This document shows, one piece after another, positions 1 to 6,803 of a stretch of DNA of 15,445 nt (position 1 is the first letter of the stretch; each line of letters opens with the position of its first letter). Under the pieces are notes generated by a model. It was not told the origin of the DNA. It made no database searches and saw nothing but the letters and a program-made list of their open reading frames with translations. Both the position numbers and the translations under genes were made by a program. Source of the stretch: Acidimicrobiaceae bacterium (GTDB lineage: Bacteria; Actinomycetota; Acidimicrobiia; Acidimicrobiales; Bog-793); assembly GCA_025463965.1 (NCBI GenBank), contig JAODBN010000005.1, forward strand, positions 1 through 15,445, given 5' to 3'.

Positions 1-273
1 CTGACCTCGGTCGAACGGCCGCCCCTCGCCGCTGGCCACGAGCTGCGTACAGCGTTGCCCTGGGAGCTTCACGACGAACTCGCCGCGCACGAGCATGGCA
101 AAGATCCGCCCTCCGAAGCGGAGCCCGGGAGATGATCCGAATCCCGTTCCGGACTCGATCGCTGGCTCCTCGCCCATCAGCCCACCGGCGATCTCCTCGA
201 ACACGGCCGCCGGCGGTCTGCCACCTCGCGTCGCGGTGCCTTTCCCCGGCGACTCCACCTCGTTGACGTCCAT
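1..273 (-). CDS. TfoX/Sxy-like small protein, 3' end cut by window edge
   Basis: About 91 residues are visible, reading leftward from an ATG at 273-271 and open to the window edge. A good ribosome binding site (AGGGAGGA, 6 nt before the ATG) supports the start. The visible part has a charged N-terminal segment, a helix around VFEEIAGGLMG, then FGSSPGLRFGGRIFAMLVRG and a VVKLPGQR segment. The pattern 'G..GG.IFAM...G..VVKLP' resembles actinobacterial proteins annotated as TfoX/Sxy N-terminal domain or MmcQ/YjbR-like, which are small and of unclear role. It lies downstream of the FAD oxidoreductase on the same strand, but a 114-bp gap and its own ribosome binding site suggest it may be transcribed separately. 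Nothing links it functionally to sugar catabolism. The family call rests on motif memory and is moderate at best. Confidence 0.5.
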   Translation of the reverse strand, partial: MDVNEVESPGKGTATRGGRPPAAVFEEIAGGLMGEEPAIESGTGFGSSPGLRFGGRIFAMLVRGEFVVKLPGQRCTQLVASGEGRPFDRGQ

Positions 274-387
274 CGAAGATCCTCCCTGACTGGGGACGTT
301 AACAACTCACCCTGCGGAGATCCGGGTGCGGCGGCGCGGTGCAAGCGGGTCGGAGGCGGGGTGAGGGGCCCCCTTGTGAGGTCGGCC

Positions 388-2112
388 TCAGGCACGGCCA
401 GGCGGATCGCCCCGCCTGGTGCGCGTCTGGGTGAACGCCTCGACAACAGGTCGCGCCAACCGGCTGCGGGCCAGCCGGTAGCGGATCGGGCGCAGGCGCG
501 GGCTGCTCGTCGCCGTCTCGAGCAGACCCTCGACCACCCTGGAGCGAGCCCGCGGCACCTGGGGAGCGCCGTGGACACCGAGCAGCGAGAGCGCGGCGTT
601 GCGGCCGGCCGCGCCCATGACCGCGCCTCCGGGATGGGTTCCCGCCCCGCACAGGTAAAGACCTTCGAGAGGCGTGCCGTATCCGCGTGAGCCAGGCACG
701 GATCGCGAAGCGAAGAGCTGATTGAGCGACATCGCGCCGTGGAAGATGTTGCCGTCCGGCAGGCCATAGGTCCGCTGCAGATCGAGGGGAGTGATGGAGA
801 CGGCCTCCCTGATGCTCGACTCGAAGCCCGGGGCGAAGCGACCGATCGAACTCACGACCCTGTCGATGAACTCGCCCCGCCGGGAGTCCCAGTCTCCACC
901 GGACAGGTGGAAGGGCAGCTGCTGGACGCCGCTCGTCAGGGTGTGGAGTCCCTCGGGCGCGAGTCCGGGGTCGGACACCGAGGGGATCAACAGCTCGACG
1001 GGGTAGTCGTCGACGAGCTCCCCGTCGAGCTGTGCCTCCCAGCAACGCTCGAACTGAGGGCGGGAGACGCCGAGCAACGTGAACGCAGCATGCTGGGGCC
1101 CCAAGCCGCTCGGCAGCCCTTCGTAGTCGGGAAGCCTGTCGACGAGGAAGTGGACCCTTCCCATCGACCCTCGCATGTCGATCTGGTTCACCCCTCGCAG
1201 CGTCTGTTGCGGTAGATCGCCGGGATTGACGAGCTGCGCGAGGGTCGTGCGAGGATCCGCGCTGGAGAGCACGGTCGGGGCTCGGAGCACCGTTCCGTCC
1301 TCCAACTCGACCCCGACGACCGCTCGCCGCTCGGCCAAGATGCGCCGAACGGGAGCATTGACCTCCACCCGAGCCCCGGCGGCGCGAGCCGATGCGGCGA
1401 GCGCCTCCGTGATCGCACCCATGCCGCCCTTCGCGTACCCAAAACGTCCGAAGTGACCTTCGAACTCGCCCCACGAATGATGGGCAAACTCGTAGGCGCT
1501 TCCCGGCGAGCTCGGGCCGGCGATCGTCGACACCAGCGCGGAGAACATGAGGACGCCCTTGAGGGTGGGCGACTCGAAGTAGCGGTCGAGGAGGTCGCCG
1601 ATGCTGAGGGTGACGAACTCGTGGAACAGGTCCGTCCGGCCGATGCGCTCGAAGCGTTCCACGACCTCGCTCAGCGCTGGAGGCGGGGACAGGACGAAGG
1701 GGCGAATGGTGTCGCCGAAGAGCCGAAGGCGTGATCCGAACTCGACGAAGGCGCCCGCGTCGTGCCTGCTCGTCGCCTCGATGCCGCGGACCGTCCGGTC
1801 GAGATCGCGCCATAGAAAGAGGGGGTCCTTGCCCGGCCCCATAGCGAAGTTCATCGCCTCGGTCGAGTACAGCTCCAGCCCGAATCGCACGAGCTCGAGG
1901 TCCTCGATCACCTCGGGCAGCAGCGAGGAGACGATGTAGGCACAAGAGGAGAACCGGGCCCCAGGGATCAGCTCCTCGGTGACGCACGCTCCCCCGAGGA
2001 CAGCTCGGCGCTCGAGGACGCACACCGAGCGCCCCGCACGAGCAAGGTACGCGCCAGCGACGAGGCCGTTGTGGCCGCCGCCGACCACGACGACGTCGTA
2101 CGGCCCGTCCAT
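388..2112 (-). CDS. FAD-dependent oxidoreductase, PYROXD2 / phytoene-desaturase-like (COG1233 type)
   Basis: 574 residues. The N-terminus carries a dinucleotide-binding motif GGGHNGL at residues 11-17, followed by LERR at the end of the second strand and GGAC. The C-terminus has the flavin-binding signature CGAGTHPGGAVMGAAGRNAA, typical of the phytoene dehydrogenase/PYROXD2 superfamily. The length fits the family, which is usually 520-570 residues. The ATG at 2112 was chosen because it directly precedes the Rossmann strand; the frame extends about 49 residues upstream, but that stretch lies inside the GMC gene. It is the fourth gene of the minus-strand operon, only 8 bp after the GMC stop, so co-transcription is likely. 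Substrates of most bacterial PYROXD2-like proteins are unknown, so a carotenoid role should not be assumed. In this setting it may act on a sugar- or polyol-derived intermediate, which is inference. The Shine-Dalgarno is weak, which suggests translational coupling. Confidence 0.88.
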   Translation of the reverse strand: MDGPYDVVVVGGGHNGLVAGAYLARAGRSVCVLERRAVLGGACVTEELIPGARFSSCAYIVSSLLPEVIEDLELVRFGLELYSTEAMNFAMGPGKDPLFLWRDLDRTVRGIEATSRHDAGAFVEFGSRLRLFGDTIRPFVLSPPPALSEVVERFERIGRTDLFHEFVTLSIGDLLDRYFESPTLKGVLMFSALVSTIAGPSSPGSAYEFAHHSWGEFEGHFGRFGYAKGGMGAITEALAASARAAGARVEVNAPVRRILAERRAVVGVELEDGTVLRAPTVLSSADPRTTLAQLVNPGDLPQQTLRGVNQIDMRGSMGRVHFLVDRLPDYEGLPSGLGPQHAAFTLLGVSRPQFERCWEAQLDGELVDDYPVELLIPSVSDPGLAPEGLHTLTSGVQQLPFHLSGGDWDSRRGEFIDRVVSSIGRFAPGFESSIREAVSITPLDLQRTYGLPDGNIFHGAMSLNQLFASRSVPGSRGYGTPLEGLYLCGAGTHPGGAVMGAAGRNAALSLLGVHGAPQVPRARSRVVEGLLETATSSPRLRPIRYRLARSRLARPVVEAFTQTRTRRGDPPGRA

Positions 2113-2120
2113 CGTTGCGC

Positions 2121-3791
2121 TCAGGCCTCGCTCGCCAACGCCCTCGCGTTGCGCAGGGCGAGCGCGACGAGGGTGAGCGTCGGCCCGTAGCCCGATCCGG
2201 TCGGAAACAGCGACGAGTCCGCGATCATCACGTTCGGTGCTTCCCACAGACGCCCCCACGGGTCGCAGACGCTCGTCGTGGGGTCGTTCCCCATCCGAGC
2301 GGTCCCGACGACGTGGCGTGAGACGGGCACCATCGAGATGGGGGAGTGGGAGGTTCGAAGGGTGCCTTCGGTCTTCGGAGACGTGGCGGTGAAGATCTCC
2401 TCGGCTCCGGCCTCGGCGAGGATCGCCGTGAGCTTCGTCGCGTGGTAGCGAGAGGAGACGATCTCGTGCCGGTGCGGCTCGTACGTGGTCCGAGCGACCG
2501 GGAGCCCTCGCACGTCACAGATCGACGGGTCGAGGTCGACCCGGTTGACGCTCTGGGGCATGTCATCGCCCTGCATGCAAAAGCCGAGGAAGTGGTCGCG
2601 AAGTGGCGAAGTACGCATCAGCTCTTTGTGCTCGATGCCCCAGGGGTATGCCTTTGCCTCGGCGATGGGGTGCGAAGGGCTGCAGTGCTCGACGAGGCCG
2701 CCCTTCACCCAGGGCAGACCGTGCTCGCGCGCGGCGGCCTTTGCTGCCTCGTCGACGATGATGTGGTCGTCGTGGAGGGTGGTCACCGATCGCCCCTTGT
2801 GCCCGTGCACCCGGAACGGCATGCGGCCCATGACGAAGGTCTGCATGTGGAACATCAGGTTGCGCCCGATCTCCGGATGCGCCATGCCCGACAGCAAGAG
2901 CAGGCGCGGCGTCTCCATGGCTCCTCCGGCGACGACGACGCGCGCGGCCCGCTCCTCGTGTGCCTGACCGCTCGCGTCGATCCACTCGACGCCGGTCGCC
3001 AGCCCGTTTTGGAGCAGGATCTTGGAGACGAAAGCGTCGGGCCGCAGCTCCGCCCTGCCGCTGAGCAGCGCCTGTCGCAGCACCGCCACGGGATCGCCCT
3101 TCGCATGGATCGGACAGCCGAAGTAGGCGCAGAACCCGCAGTTGTTGCACGCCGGACGGCCGTCGTACGGAACCGAGTTGCAGCCCGTCGGGCCGGGATA
3201 GGGGTGAAACCCGAGGCGCTCGGCCGCCGCTGCAGTGATCGTGGACCCGTACATCGGAGCGCCGGGGGGCATGGGGTAGTCGCCGGAGCGCCAGGCGGCG
3301 AAGGGATTGGCGCCTGCAAGCCCGGCGACGCCGATGAGGCGCTCCGCGTCGGCGTAGCACTGCTCGAGATCGTCGTAGGAAATCGGCCAATCGGCGATCG
3401 AGGTCCCCTCGATCGGTCCGAGCTCACTGAGCACGCGGAAGTCATCCTCGCGAAAGCGCGGCAGCTTGCCGTCCGCGTGCACCCCGCCGCCGCCGACGGT
3501 GGCGGGCAGGTTGTTCACGTCGCCGATGTGGACGTGATCCCCGTCGGCTTCGTTGCGGCGGAAGGTCCGCGGCTCCAACCACGGGTCCGGGCCGAGGAAG
3601 TGGCGCTCGAGGAACTTCAGCTCGTCGCTCGAGTAGTCGGCTGCGAGCTCGTGCGGGTCGTCCAGGTTGATGAGGCGGTTCCGGCCGCGCTCCAAGATCA
3701 GCACGGACATGCCAGCTCTCGTCAGCTCGTCGGCGACCGTCGAACCGCCGGGCCCCGAGCCGACGATGATGGCGTCGAAGTCACGGGTCAC
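2121..3791 (-). CDS. GMC-family flavin dehydrogenase (catalytic subunit)
   Basis: 556 residues from a GTG at 3791. The start is set by a 4-base GTGA overlap with the stop of the upstream small-subunit gene, and the FAD motif VGSGPGGS begins at residue 10. A second FAD-contact segment, ATVGGGGVHADGK, lies near residue 97. Around residues 204-226 is a cysteine cluster: C204, then C215, C218, C221 and C226 (CNNCGFCAYFGCP), which could hold an iron-sulfur centre as in FAD-glucose dehydrogenases. The C-terminal GMC domain has the conserved His in HVVGTARMG (H493). The usual Asn of the 'NPT' motif is replaced by Gly in SGYGPTLT (about G536). Pairing with a subunit-3-like protein is the pattern of gluconate 2-, glucose and glucoside 3-dehydrogenases, which oxidise a sugar hydroxyl and pass electrons to a cytochrome or quinone. 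No signal peptide is visible. The exact substrate cannot be read from sequence. Confidence 0.9.
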   Translation of the reverse strand: MTRDFDAIIVGSGPGGSTVADELTRAGMSVLILERGRNRLINLDDPHELAADYSSDELKFLERHFLGPDPWLEPRTFRRNEADGDHVHIGDVNNLPATVGGGGVHADGKLPRFREDDFRVLSELGPIEGTSIADWPISYDDLEQCYADAERLIGVAGLAGANPFAAWRSGDYPMPPGAPMYGSTITAAAAERLGFHPYPGPTGCNSVPYDGRPACNNCGFCAYFGCPIHAKGDPVAVLRQALLSGRAELRPDAFVSKILLQNGLATGVEWIDASGQAHEERAARVVVAGGAMETPRLLLLSGMAHPEIGRNLMFHMQTFVMGRMPFRVHGHKGRSVTTLHDDHIIVDEAAKAAAREHGLPWVKGGLVEHCSPSHPIAEAKAYPWGIEHKELMRTSPLRDHFLGFCMQGDDMPQSVNRVDLDPSICDVRGLPVARTTYEPHRHEIVSSRYHATKLTAILAEAGAEEIFTATSPKTEGTLRTSHSPISMVPVSRHVVGTARMGNDPTTSVCDPWGRLWEAPNVMIADSSLFPTGSGYGPTLTLVALALRNARALASEA

Positions 3792-4348
3792 GGCTGGCTG
3801 ACCTCCTCGTCGCTGTAGCCACGCGGCTGCACGTCGCCGAGGTAGTCGATGTTGCTCCAACCGATGAGGTCCCGGTTCCCCCCGTACTCGGGCGCACCGT
3901 ACATTCCCTCGCAGGCGTGCTCGTAGACGAGCGCGGTGAACTCGGGCTGCTCGCGAAGCCGTTCGTCCTGCGCTTGTGGGGTGAGCGAGGTGAAGTCGGC
4001 ACCGAGCGCTTCGAGGCCCGTCGCGTAGCGTTGCTGGAGGCCCGCGACGGGCCCGAGCCGCTCGCGCTCGGGGATGCCGAGGGACCCCTCGATGCGCGTG
4101 CGCCACGCGAGCTCTTCAGTGGCAGTTAGCCGGTGGAAGCTCGTGAACCCGTTGGCGCCGCCGAAGCGCCCCGAGAACGGGCCGCCCGCCCAGATGTGTG
4201 GCGGGTCATAGGTAAATGCGCCCAGCAGGCCGTCGATGTAGTCGGGCACGCCGGCGTCACTCGCGCCCGGGTCGTCGTCGGGAGGGATGAGCCGATCGAC
4301 CACTGCCGACAGGACGGAATGCTGTTGCTCGTTCAGAAATCGGGGCAT
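3788..4348 (-). CDS. Gluconate 2-dehydrogenase subunit 3-like small ('hitchhiker') subunit
   Basis: 186 residues, beginning MPRFLNEQQHSVLSAVVDRLIPPDD. This helix ending in 'RLIPPDDDPGASDAGVPDYID' is the hallmark of the gluconate 2-dehydrogenase subunit 3 family (PF13618). Members act as the small partner of a GMC flavoprotein, often needed for its folding and export. The gene immediately precedes the GMC gene and overlaps it by 4 bases (GTGA), which implies coupled translation and a stoichiometric complex. Family members usually carry a Tat signal that exports the complex. Here the N-terminus starts directly with the conserved domain and has no RR motif or hydrophobic segment, so the complex may be cytoplasmic. 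The ribosome binding site before the ATG at 4348 is poor. The stop of the aldehyde dehydrogenase gene lies 24 bp upstream. Confidence 0.88.
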   Translation of the reverse strand: MPRFLNEQQHSVLSAVVDRLIPPDDDPGASDAGVPDYIDGLLGAFTYDPPHIWAGGPFSGRFGGANGFTSFHRLTATEELAWRTRIEGSLGIPERERLGPVAGLQQRYATGLEALGADFTSLTPQAQDERLREQPEFTALVYEHACEGMYGAPEYGGNRDLIGWSNIDYLGDVQPRGYSDEEVSQP

Positions 4349-4372
4349 CGGCTGCTCAGGGAGGTCGAGCGT

Positions 4373-5779
4373 TCAGCCCCGGGCGACGTGGATCGCCTGC
4401 AGCTCGGTGAACCCGATCATGCCCCAGCGCCCTCCCTCGACACCGATCCCGCTCCACTTGAGGCCCCCGAAGGGCTGGCCGGGGACGCCGGCCTGGTGGG
4501 TGTTCACCCACACGGTGCCGGACTCCACCCCCCGGGCGATCCCAGCACCGCGCTCGGGGTCGGTTGTCCAGATCGATGCCCCGAGGCCGAAATGCGAGGC
4601 GTTCGCGCGTTCGATGGCGTCGTCGACGTCGTCGTAGCTGACGATGGGCAGCGCCGGGCCGAACTGCTCCTCGTCCACGAGTCGGGCGCCGTCGGTCAGG
4701 CCGACGACGACCGTCGGCTCGAAGAAGTAGCCGGGTCCCTCCACTCGGTGACCCCCGGTCACGACCTCACCGCCGCTGTTCGTGGCGTCCCGAACGAGCT
4801 CGTCGACCCGCTCGTACTGCATCTTGTTGCACAACGGCCCGATGTCGGTGCCCGCCAGGTGTCCGTCGCCCACCTTTGCCGCCTCGGCTCGAGCAACTAG
4901 CGCGGACACGAGCTCGTCATGGCGACGCCGAGGGACGTAGACCCGCTTGATCGCGACGCAGATCTGGCCGCAGTTGCCGAATGCGTTGGAGAACAGACCG
5001 TCGGCGGTCTGCTCGAGGTCGAAGTCGTCGAGCACGATCGCCGGATCGTTGCCGCCGAGCTCGAGGGTCAACCGTTTGAGGTCGGGCGCGACGGCGGTGG
5101 CGATCTTCTTTCCCGTCGAGACCGATCCGGTGAAGCTGACCATCCGGGGCACGGAGTGCTCGGTCATCAACATCCCGAGCTCGTTGCCCCCGCTCAGCAC
5201 GTTGAGCACGCCCGGGGGAACGATGCCGCGTCCGATCTCGCCGAACAGCAGGCATGCGAGGGGTGTATAGGGCGACGGCTTCAAGACGACCGTGCAGCCG
5301 GCAGCGAGCGCGGGAGCGATCTTGGCCACCGCGGTGCCGAGCGGGAAGTTCCAGGGAGTGATCGCTGCGACGGGGCCGATCGGGCGCCGCACCACTCGCA
5401 CGACGGTGTGCTCGTCCTCGCGCACCGTCTCGTCGGCGAGTTCGAGCGAGGCGAAGTAGCGCAGATCGTTCACGGCGTCACCGACTTCGGAACGGGCCTC
5501 GGAAAGGGGCTTTCCCTCCTCGGAGGTGATGACCTCGGCGAGGTCTTCGAGCCGCCCCTCGACCGCGCTGGCCAGCTGCTCGAGCGTGCTCTGACGCAGC
5601 TTGCGATCAGATTCCCAGCCGCGCTGGGCCCCGGCGGCGGCTTGCATGGCCTCGTCCATCTGTTCAGGGCTGCACTCGGGCGCCTCGGCAAGGACAGCGT
5701 TCGTCGCTGGGTCCTCCACCGGGTAGAAGGCTGCGCTCGGCGCGACGCGCCCCGAGATGGTCATCGTGAGCTCGTTCAT
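4373..5779 (-). CDS. NAD(P)-dependent aldehyde dehydrogenase
   Basis: 468 residues from an ATG at 5779, preceded by GGAGGAG at a good distance; the frame is open further upstream but lacks such a site. All catalytic elements of the aldehyde dehydrogenase superfamily are visible: TPWNFP with the oxyanion Asn (N144), the cofactor-binding Lys in LKPSP (K167), the Gly-rich FTGSVSTGK near 216, the general base Glu in LELGGNDP (E240), and the nucleophile Cys in GQICVAIKR (C274). The length is slightly short of 480-500 but complete. It is the first gene of the leftward operon, so it is under direct control of the divergent region that also serves the aldolase operon. The natural inference is oxidation of a short aldehyde such as lactaldehyde or glycolaldehyde made by the aldolase, or of an aldose. 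Substrate specificity is not determinable from motifs alone. Confidence 0.93.
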   Translation of the reverse strand: MNELTMTISGRVAPSAAFYPVEDPATNAVLAEAPECSPEQMDEAMQAAAGAQRGWESDRKLRQSTLEQLASAVEGRLEDLAEVITSEEGKPLSEARSEVGDAVNDLRYFASLELADETVREDEHTVVRVVRRPIGPVAAITPWNFPLGTAVAKIAPALAAGCTVVLKPSPYTPLACLLFGEIGRGIVPPGVLNVLSGGNELGMLMTEHSVPRMVSFTGSVSTGKKIATAVAPDLKRLTLELGGNDPAIVLDDFDLEQTADGLFSNAFGNCGQICVAIKRVYVPRRRHDELVSALVARAEAAKVGDGHLAGTDIGPLCNKMQYERVDELVRDATNSGGEVVTGGHRVEGPGYFFEPTVVVGLTDGARLVDEEQFGPALPIVSYDDVDDAIERANASHFGLGASIWTTDPERGAGIARGVESGTVWVNTHQAGVPGQPFGGLKWSGIGVEGGRWGMIGFTELQAIHVARG

Positions 5780-5863
5780 CGACGCTCCTCCGTACCCGCG
5801 AGGGGGGCCTGTCTCCTCGCCGTTGAGGACAACTCTGGCACCTTGAACGCATTGACGGAAGTC

Positions 5864-5877
5864 CGAACATTTGTTCA
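5864..5877. promoter_or_regulatory. Operator copy 1, GAACA-TT-TGTTC
   Basis: The core GAACATTTGTTC at 5865-5876 is an inverted repeat with a 2-bp centre, flanked by C on the left and A on the right. It shares both half-sites with the copies at 5980 and 13135. It lies on the aldehyde dehydrogenase side of the divergent region and is the least symmetrical of the three when outer bases are included. It probably controls the leftward operon or cooperates with copy 2, whose centre is 116 bp away (about 11 helical turns). Confidence 0.6.
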
Positions 5878-5930
5878 TGGCTCGATGCCGTCTCGAGGCC
5901 GGCATCTTTCGCGGGCACACGGCACGGGCA

Positions 5931-5958
5931 TTGACATCGCTCTCCAGCTCCCTACAAT
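5931..5958 (+). promoter_or_regulatory. Sigma-70-type promoter for the aldolase-kinase operon
   Basis: A perfect -35 TTGACA (5931-5936) is separated by 16 bp from TACAAT (5953-5958), which matches the -10 consensus at five of six positions. The predicted transcription start is near 5965, so operator copy 2 would sit just downstream of it. The spacer is 1 bp shorter than optimal. Confidence 0.7.
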
Positions 5959-5979
5959 GTGGACAGATCGCTCAAGTGG

Positions 5980-5993
5980 TGAACATATGTTCA
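5980..5993. promoter_or_regulatory. Operator copy 2, perfect palindrome TGAACATATGTTCA
   Basis: A perfect 14-bp palindrome beginning 21 bp after the -10 hexamer. A repressor bound here would block promoter escape or elongation. The same palindrome with a TC centre occurs at 13135-13148, at nearly the same distance from an identical -10. The regulator is unknown; the half-site also fits the Gram-positive LexA box core GAAC-N4-GTTC, so that alternative is open. Confidence 0.72.
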
Positions 5994-6032
5994 CACGTTG
6001 CTCACGCGAATTCGAACGCAGAGAGGTTGACC

Positions 6033-6083
6033 ATGCGAGCCGTGCAGGGTCGGACATGGCGCAGACGGCAGGCGGACTCGTGA
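6033..6083 (+). CDS. Candidate 16-residue leader peptide upstream of the aldolase
   Basis: An ATG at 6033 with a GAGAGG site 6 nt upstream opens a short frame, MRAVQGRTWRRRQADS, ending at TGA 6081-6083. The stop overlaps a GTG (6080-6082) that is in frame with the aldolase, giving a GTGA overlap. It could be a leader peptide that couples or attenuates translation of the aldolase, with three consecutive Arg codons (CGC AGA CGG) before the end. It could equally be chance: high-GC sequence keeps frames open and the aldolase has its own ATG at 6056. No homology supports it. Confidence 0.25.
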   Translation: MRAVQGRTWRRRQADS

Positions 6084-6754
6084 GCAGCGCGCCGCAGCGG
6101 AGCCACGGGGCCAACAGCGCCGGCGAGCGTGACGCCCTTTGTGCCTGCGGACGCAAGCTTCTCGGCCTCGGTCTGCTGAGCCAGACATCGGGCAACTTGA
6201 GCATTAAGACCGCGTCGGGCGACATCTACATCACCCCGTCGTCCATGGAGTACGACCGGATCGAAGAAGACGACATCGTGGTTGTCGCCCCCGACGGAGC
6301 GGTACGCGAAGGTTTTCGGGCGCCCTCCTCGGAGACGCCACTGCACTGTCTCGTTTACCAGAGCCGCCCCGAGGTCTCCGCGATCGTGCACACGCACTCG
6401 CCCTACGCCACGACGCTCGCGGTCTTGGGGATGACCATCCCGGCTGTTCACTACATCATCGCGGCGCTCCGGACGACCGAGATCCAGATCGCCGGGTACG
6501 CGACCTACGGGACCGAGGAGCTCGCGAAGAACGTGCGCGATGCTTTCCCCGCTCCTTCGCGGGCGGTCCTCATCGCCAACCACGGTCTGGTAGCGGTGGG
6601 GGAGACCCTGAAGCAGGCGGCCGATGCGGCCGAGGTCGTCGAGACGCTCGCCGGCCTCTACTACCGCTCTCTCCAGGTCGGCACGCCCAACGTGCTGACC
6701 GACGAGCAGATGGCGGTGGTCATGGCCAAGTACGAGAACAAGACACCCGTTTGA
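6056..6754 (+). CDS. Class II aldolase/adducin family protein, L-fuculose-phosphate aldolase-like
   Basis: 232 residues from the ATG at 6056 (AGGG 6 nt upstream); an in-frame GTG at 6080 would give 224, closer to the family's 215. The protein follows E. coli FucA along its length: SQTSGNLSIK near 42-51, ITPSSMEYDRI, the catalytic Glu in SSETPLH (E93), zinc ligands in VHTHS (H112 and H114) and NHGL (H176), and IPAVHYIIAAL near 128-138. FucA cleaves a ketose 1-phosphate to dihydroxyacetone phosphate and lactaldehyde; relatives act on ribulose, rhamnulose or tetrose phosphates, or are epimerases. Here the kinase is the next gene and an aldehyde dehydrogenase is divergently transcribed, which fits an aldolase rather than an epimerase. 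The exact sugar is unknown. Transcription probably starts near 5965, under operator copy 2. Confidence 0.92.
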   Translation: MAQTAGGLVSSAPQRSHGANSAGERDALCACGRKLLGLGLLSQTSGNLSIKTASGDIYITPSSMEYDRIEEDDIVVVAPDGAVREGFRAPSSETPLHCLVYQSRPEVSAIVHTHSPYATTLAVLGMTIPAVHYIIAALRTTEIQIAGYATYGTEELAKNVRDAFPAPSRAVLIANHGLVAVGETLKQAADAAEVVETLAGLYYRSLQVGTPNVLTDEQMAVVMAKYENKTPV

Positions 6755-6803
6755 CAACGCCTACGCTCCGGCGAGCGACGGTGCCGGTAATCGCCGCGCG
6801 GCG

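Larger units (their letters stand above)
5780..6055. promoter_or_regulatory. Divergent control region between the two catabolic operons
   Basis: This gap holds the 5' regions of the leftward aldehyde dehydrogenase operon and the rightward aldolase operon. It contains one clear rightward promoter (5931-5958), two copies of a GAACA-NN-TGTTC palindrome (5864-5877 and 5980-5993) and a candidate 16-codon leader ORF starting at 6033. I could not find a convincing -35/-10 pair for the leftward operon. The left palindrome lies about 85 bp before the aldehyde dehydrogenase start, so it could serve that direction. The arrangement suggests one regulator switches both operons. Confidence 0.75.

Noticed and set aside
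364..374. AGGGGCCCCCT near-palindrome after the FAD oxidoreductase gene as terminator
   Set aside because: It leaves no loop and no T-tract follows on either strand.
299..2023. Second minus-strand frame of 574 codons overlapping the FAD oxidoreductase
   Set aside because: Its composition is Arg/Pro/Gly-rich without motifs; the frame ending at 388 carries the FAD-binding signatures.
2346..3818. Long plus-strand open frame (490 codons) opposite the GMC gene
   Set aside because: It is antisense to a clear GMC dehydrogenase, has no recognisable domain and is rich in Arg/Val/Gly runs typical of high-GC shadow frames.
5987..5989. ATG inside operator copy 2 as aldolase start
   Set aside because: It is part of the palindrome, has no ribosome binding site, and lies only about 20 nt after the predicted transcription start.
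4919..6055. Upstream extension of the aldolase frame
   Set aside because: The extension runs antisense through the aldehyde dehydrogenase gene, the promoter and the operator. The family domain begins only after 6056.
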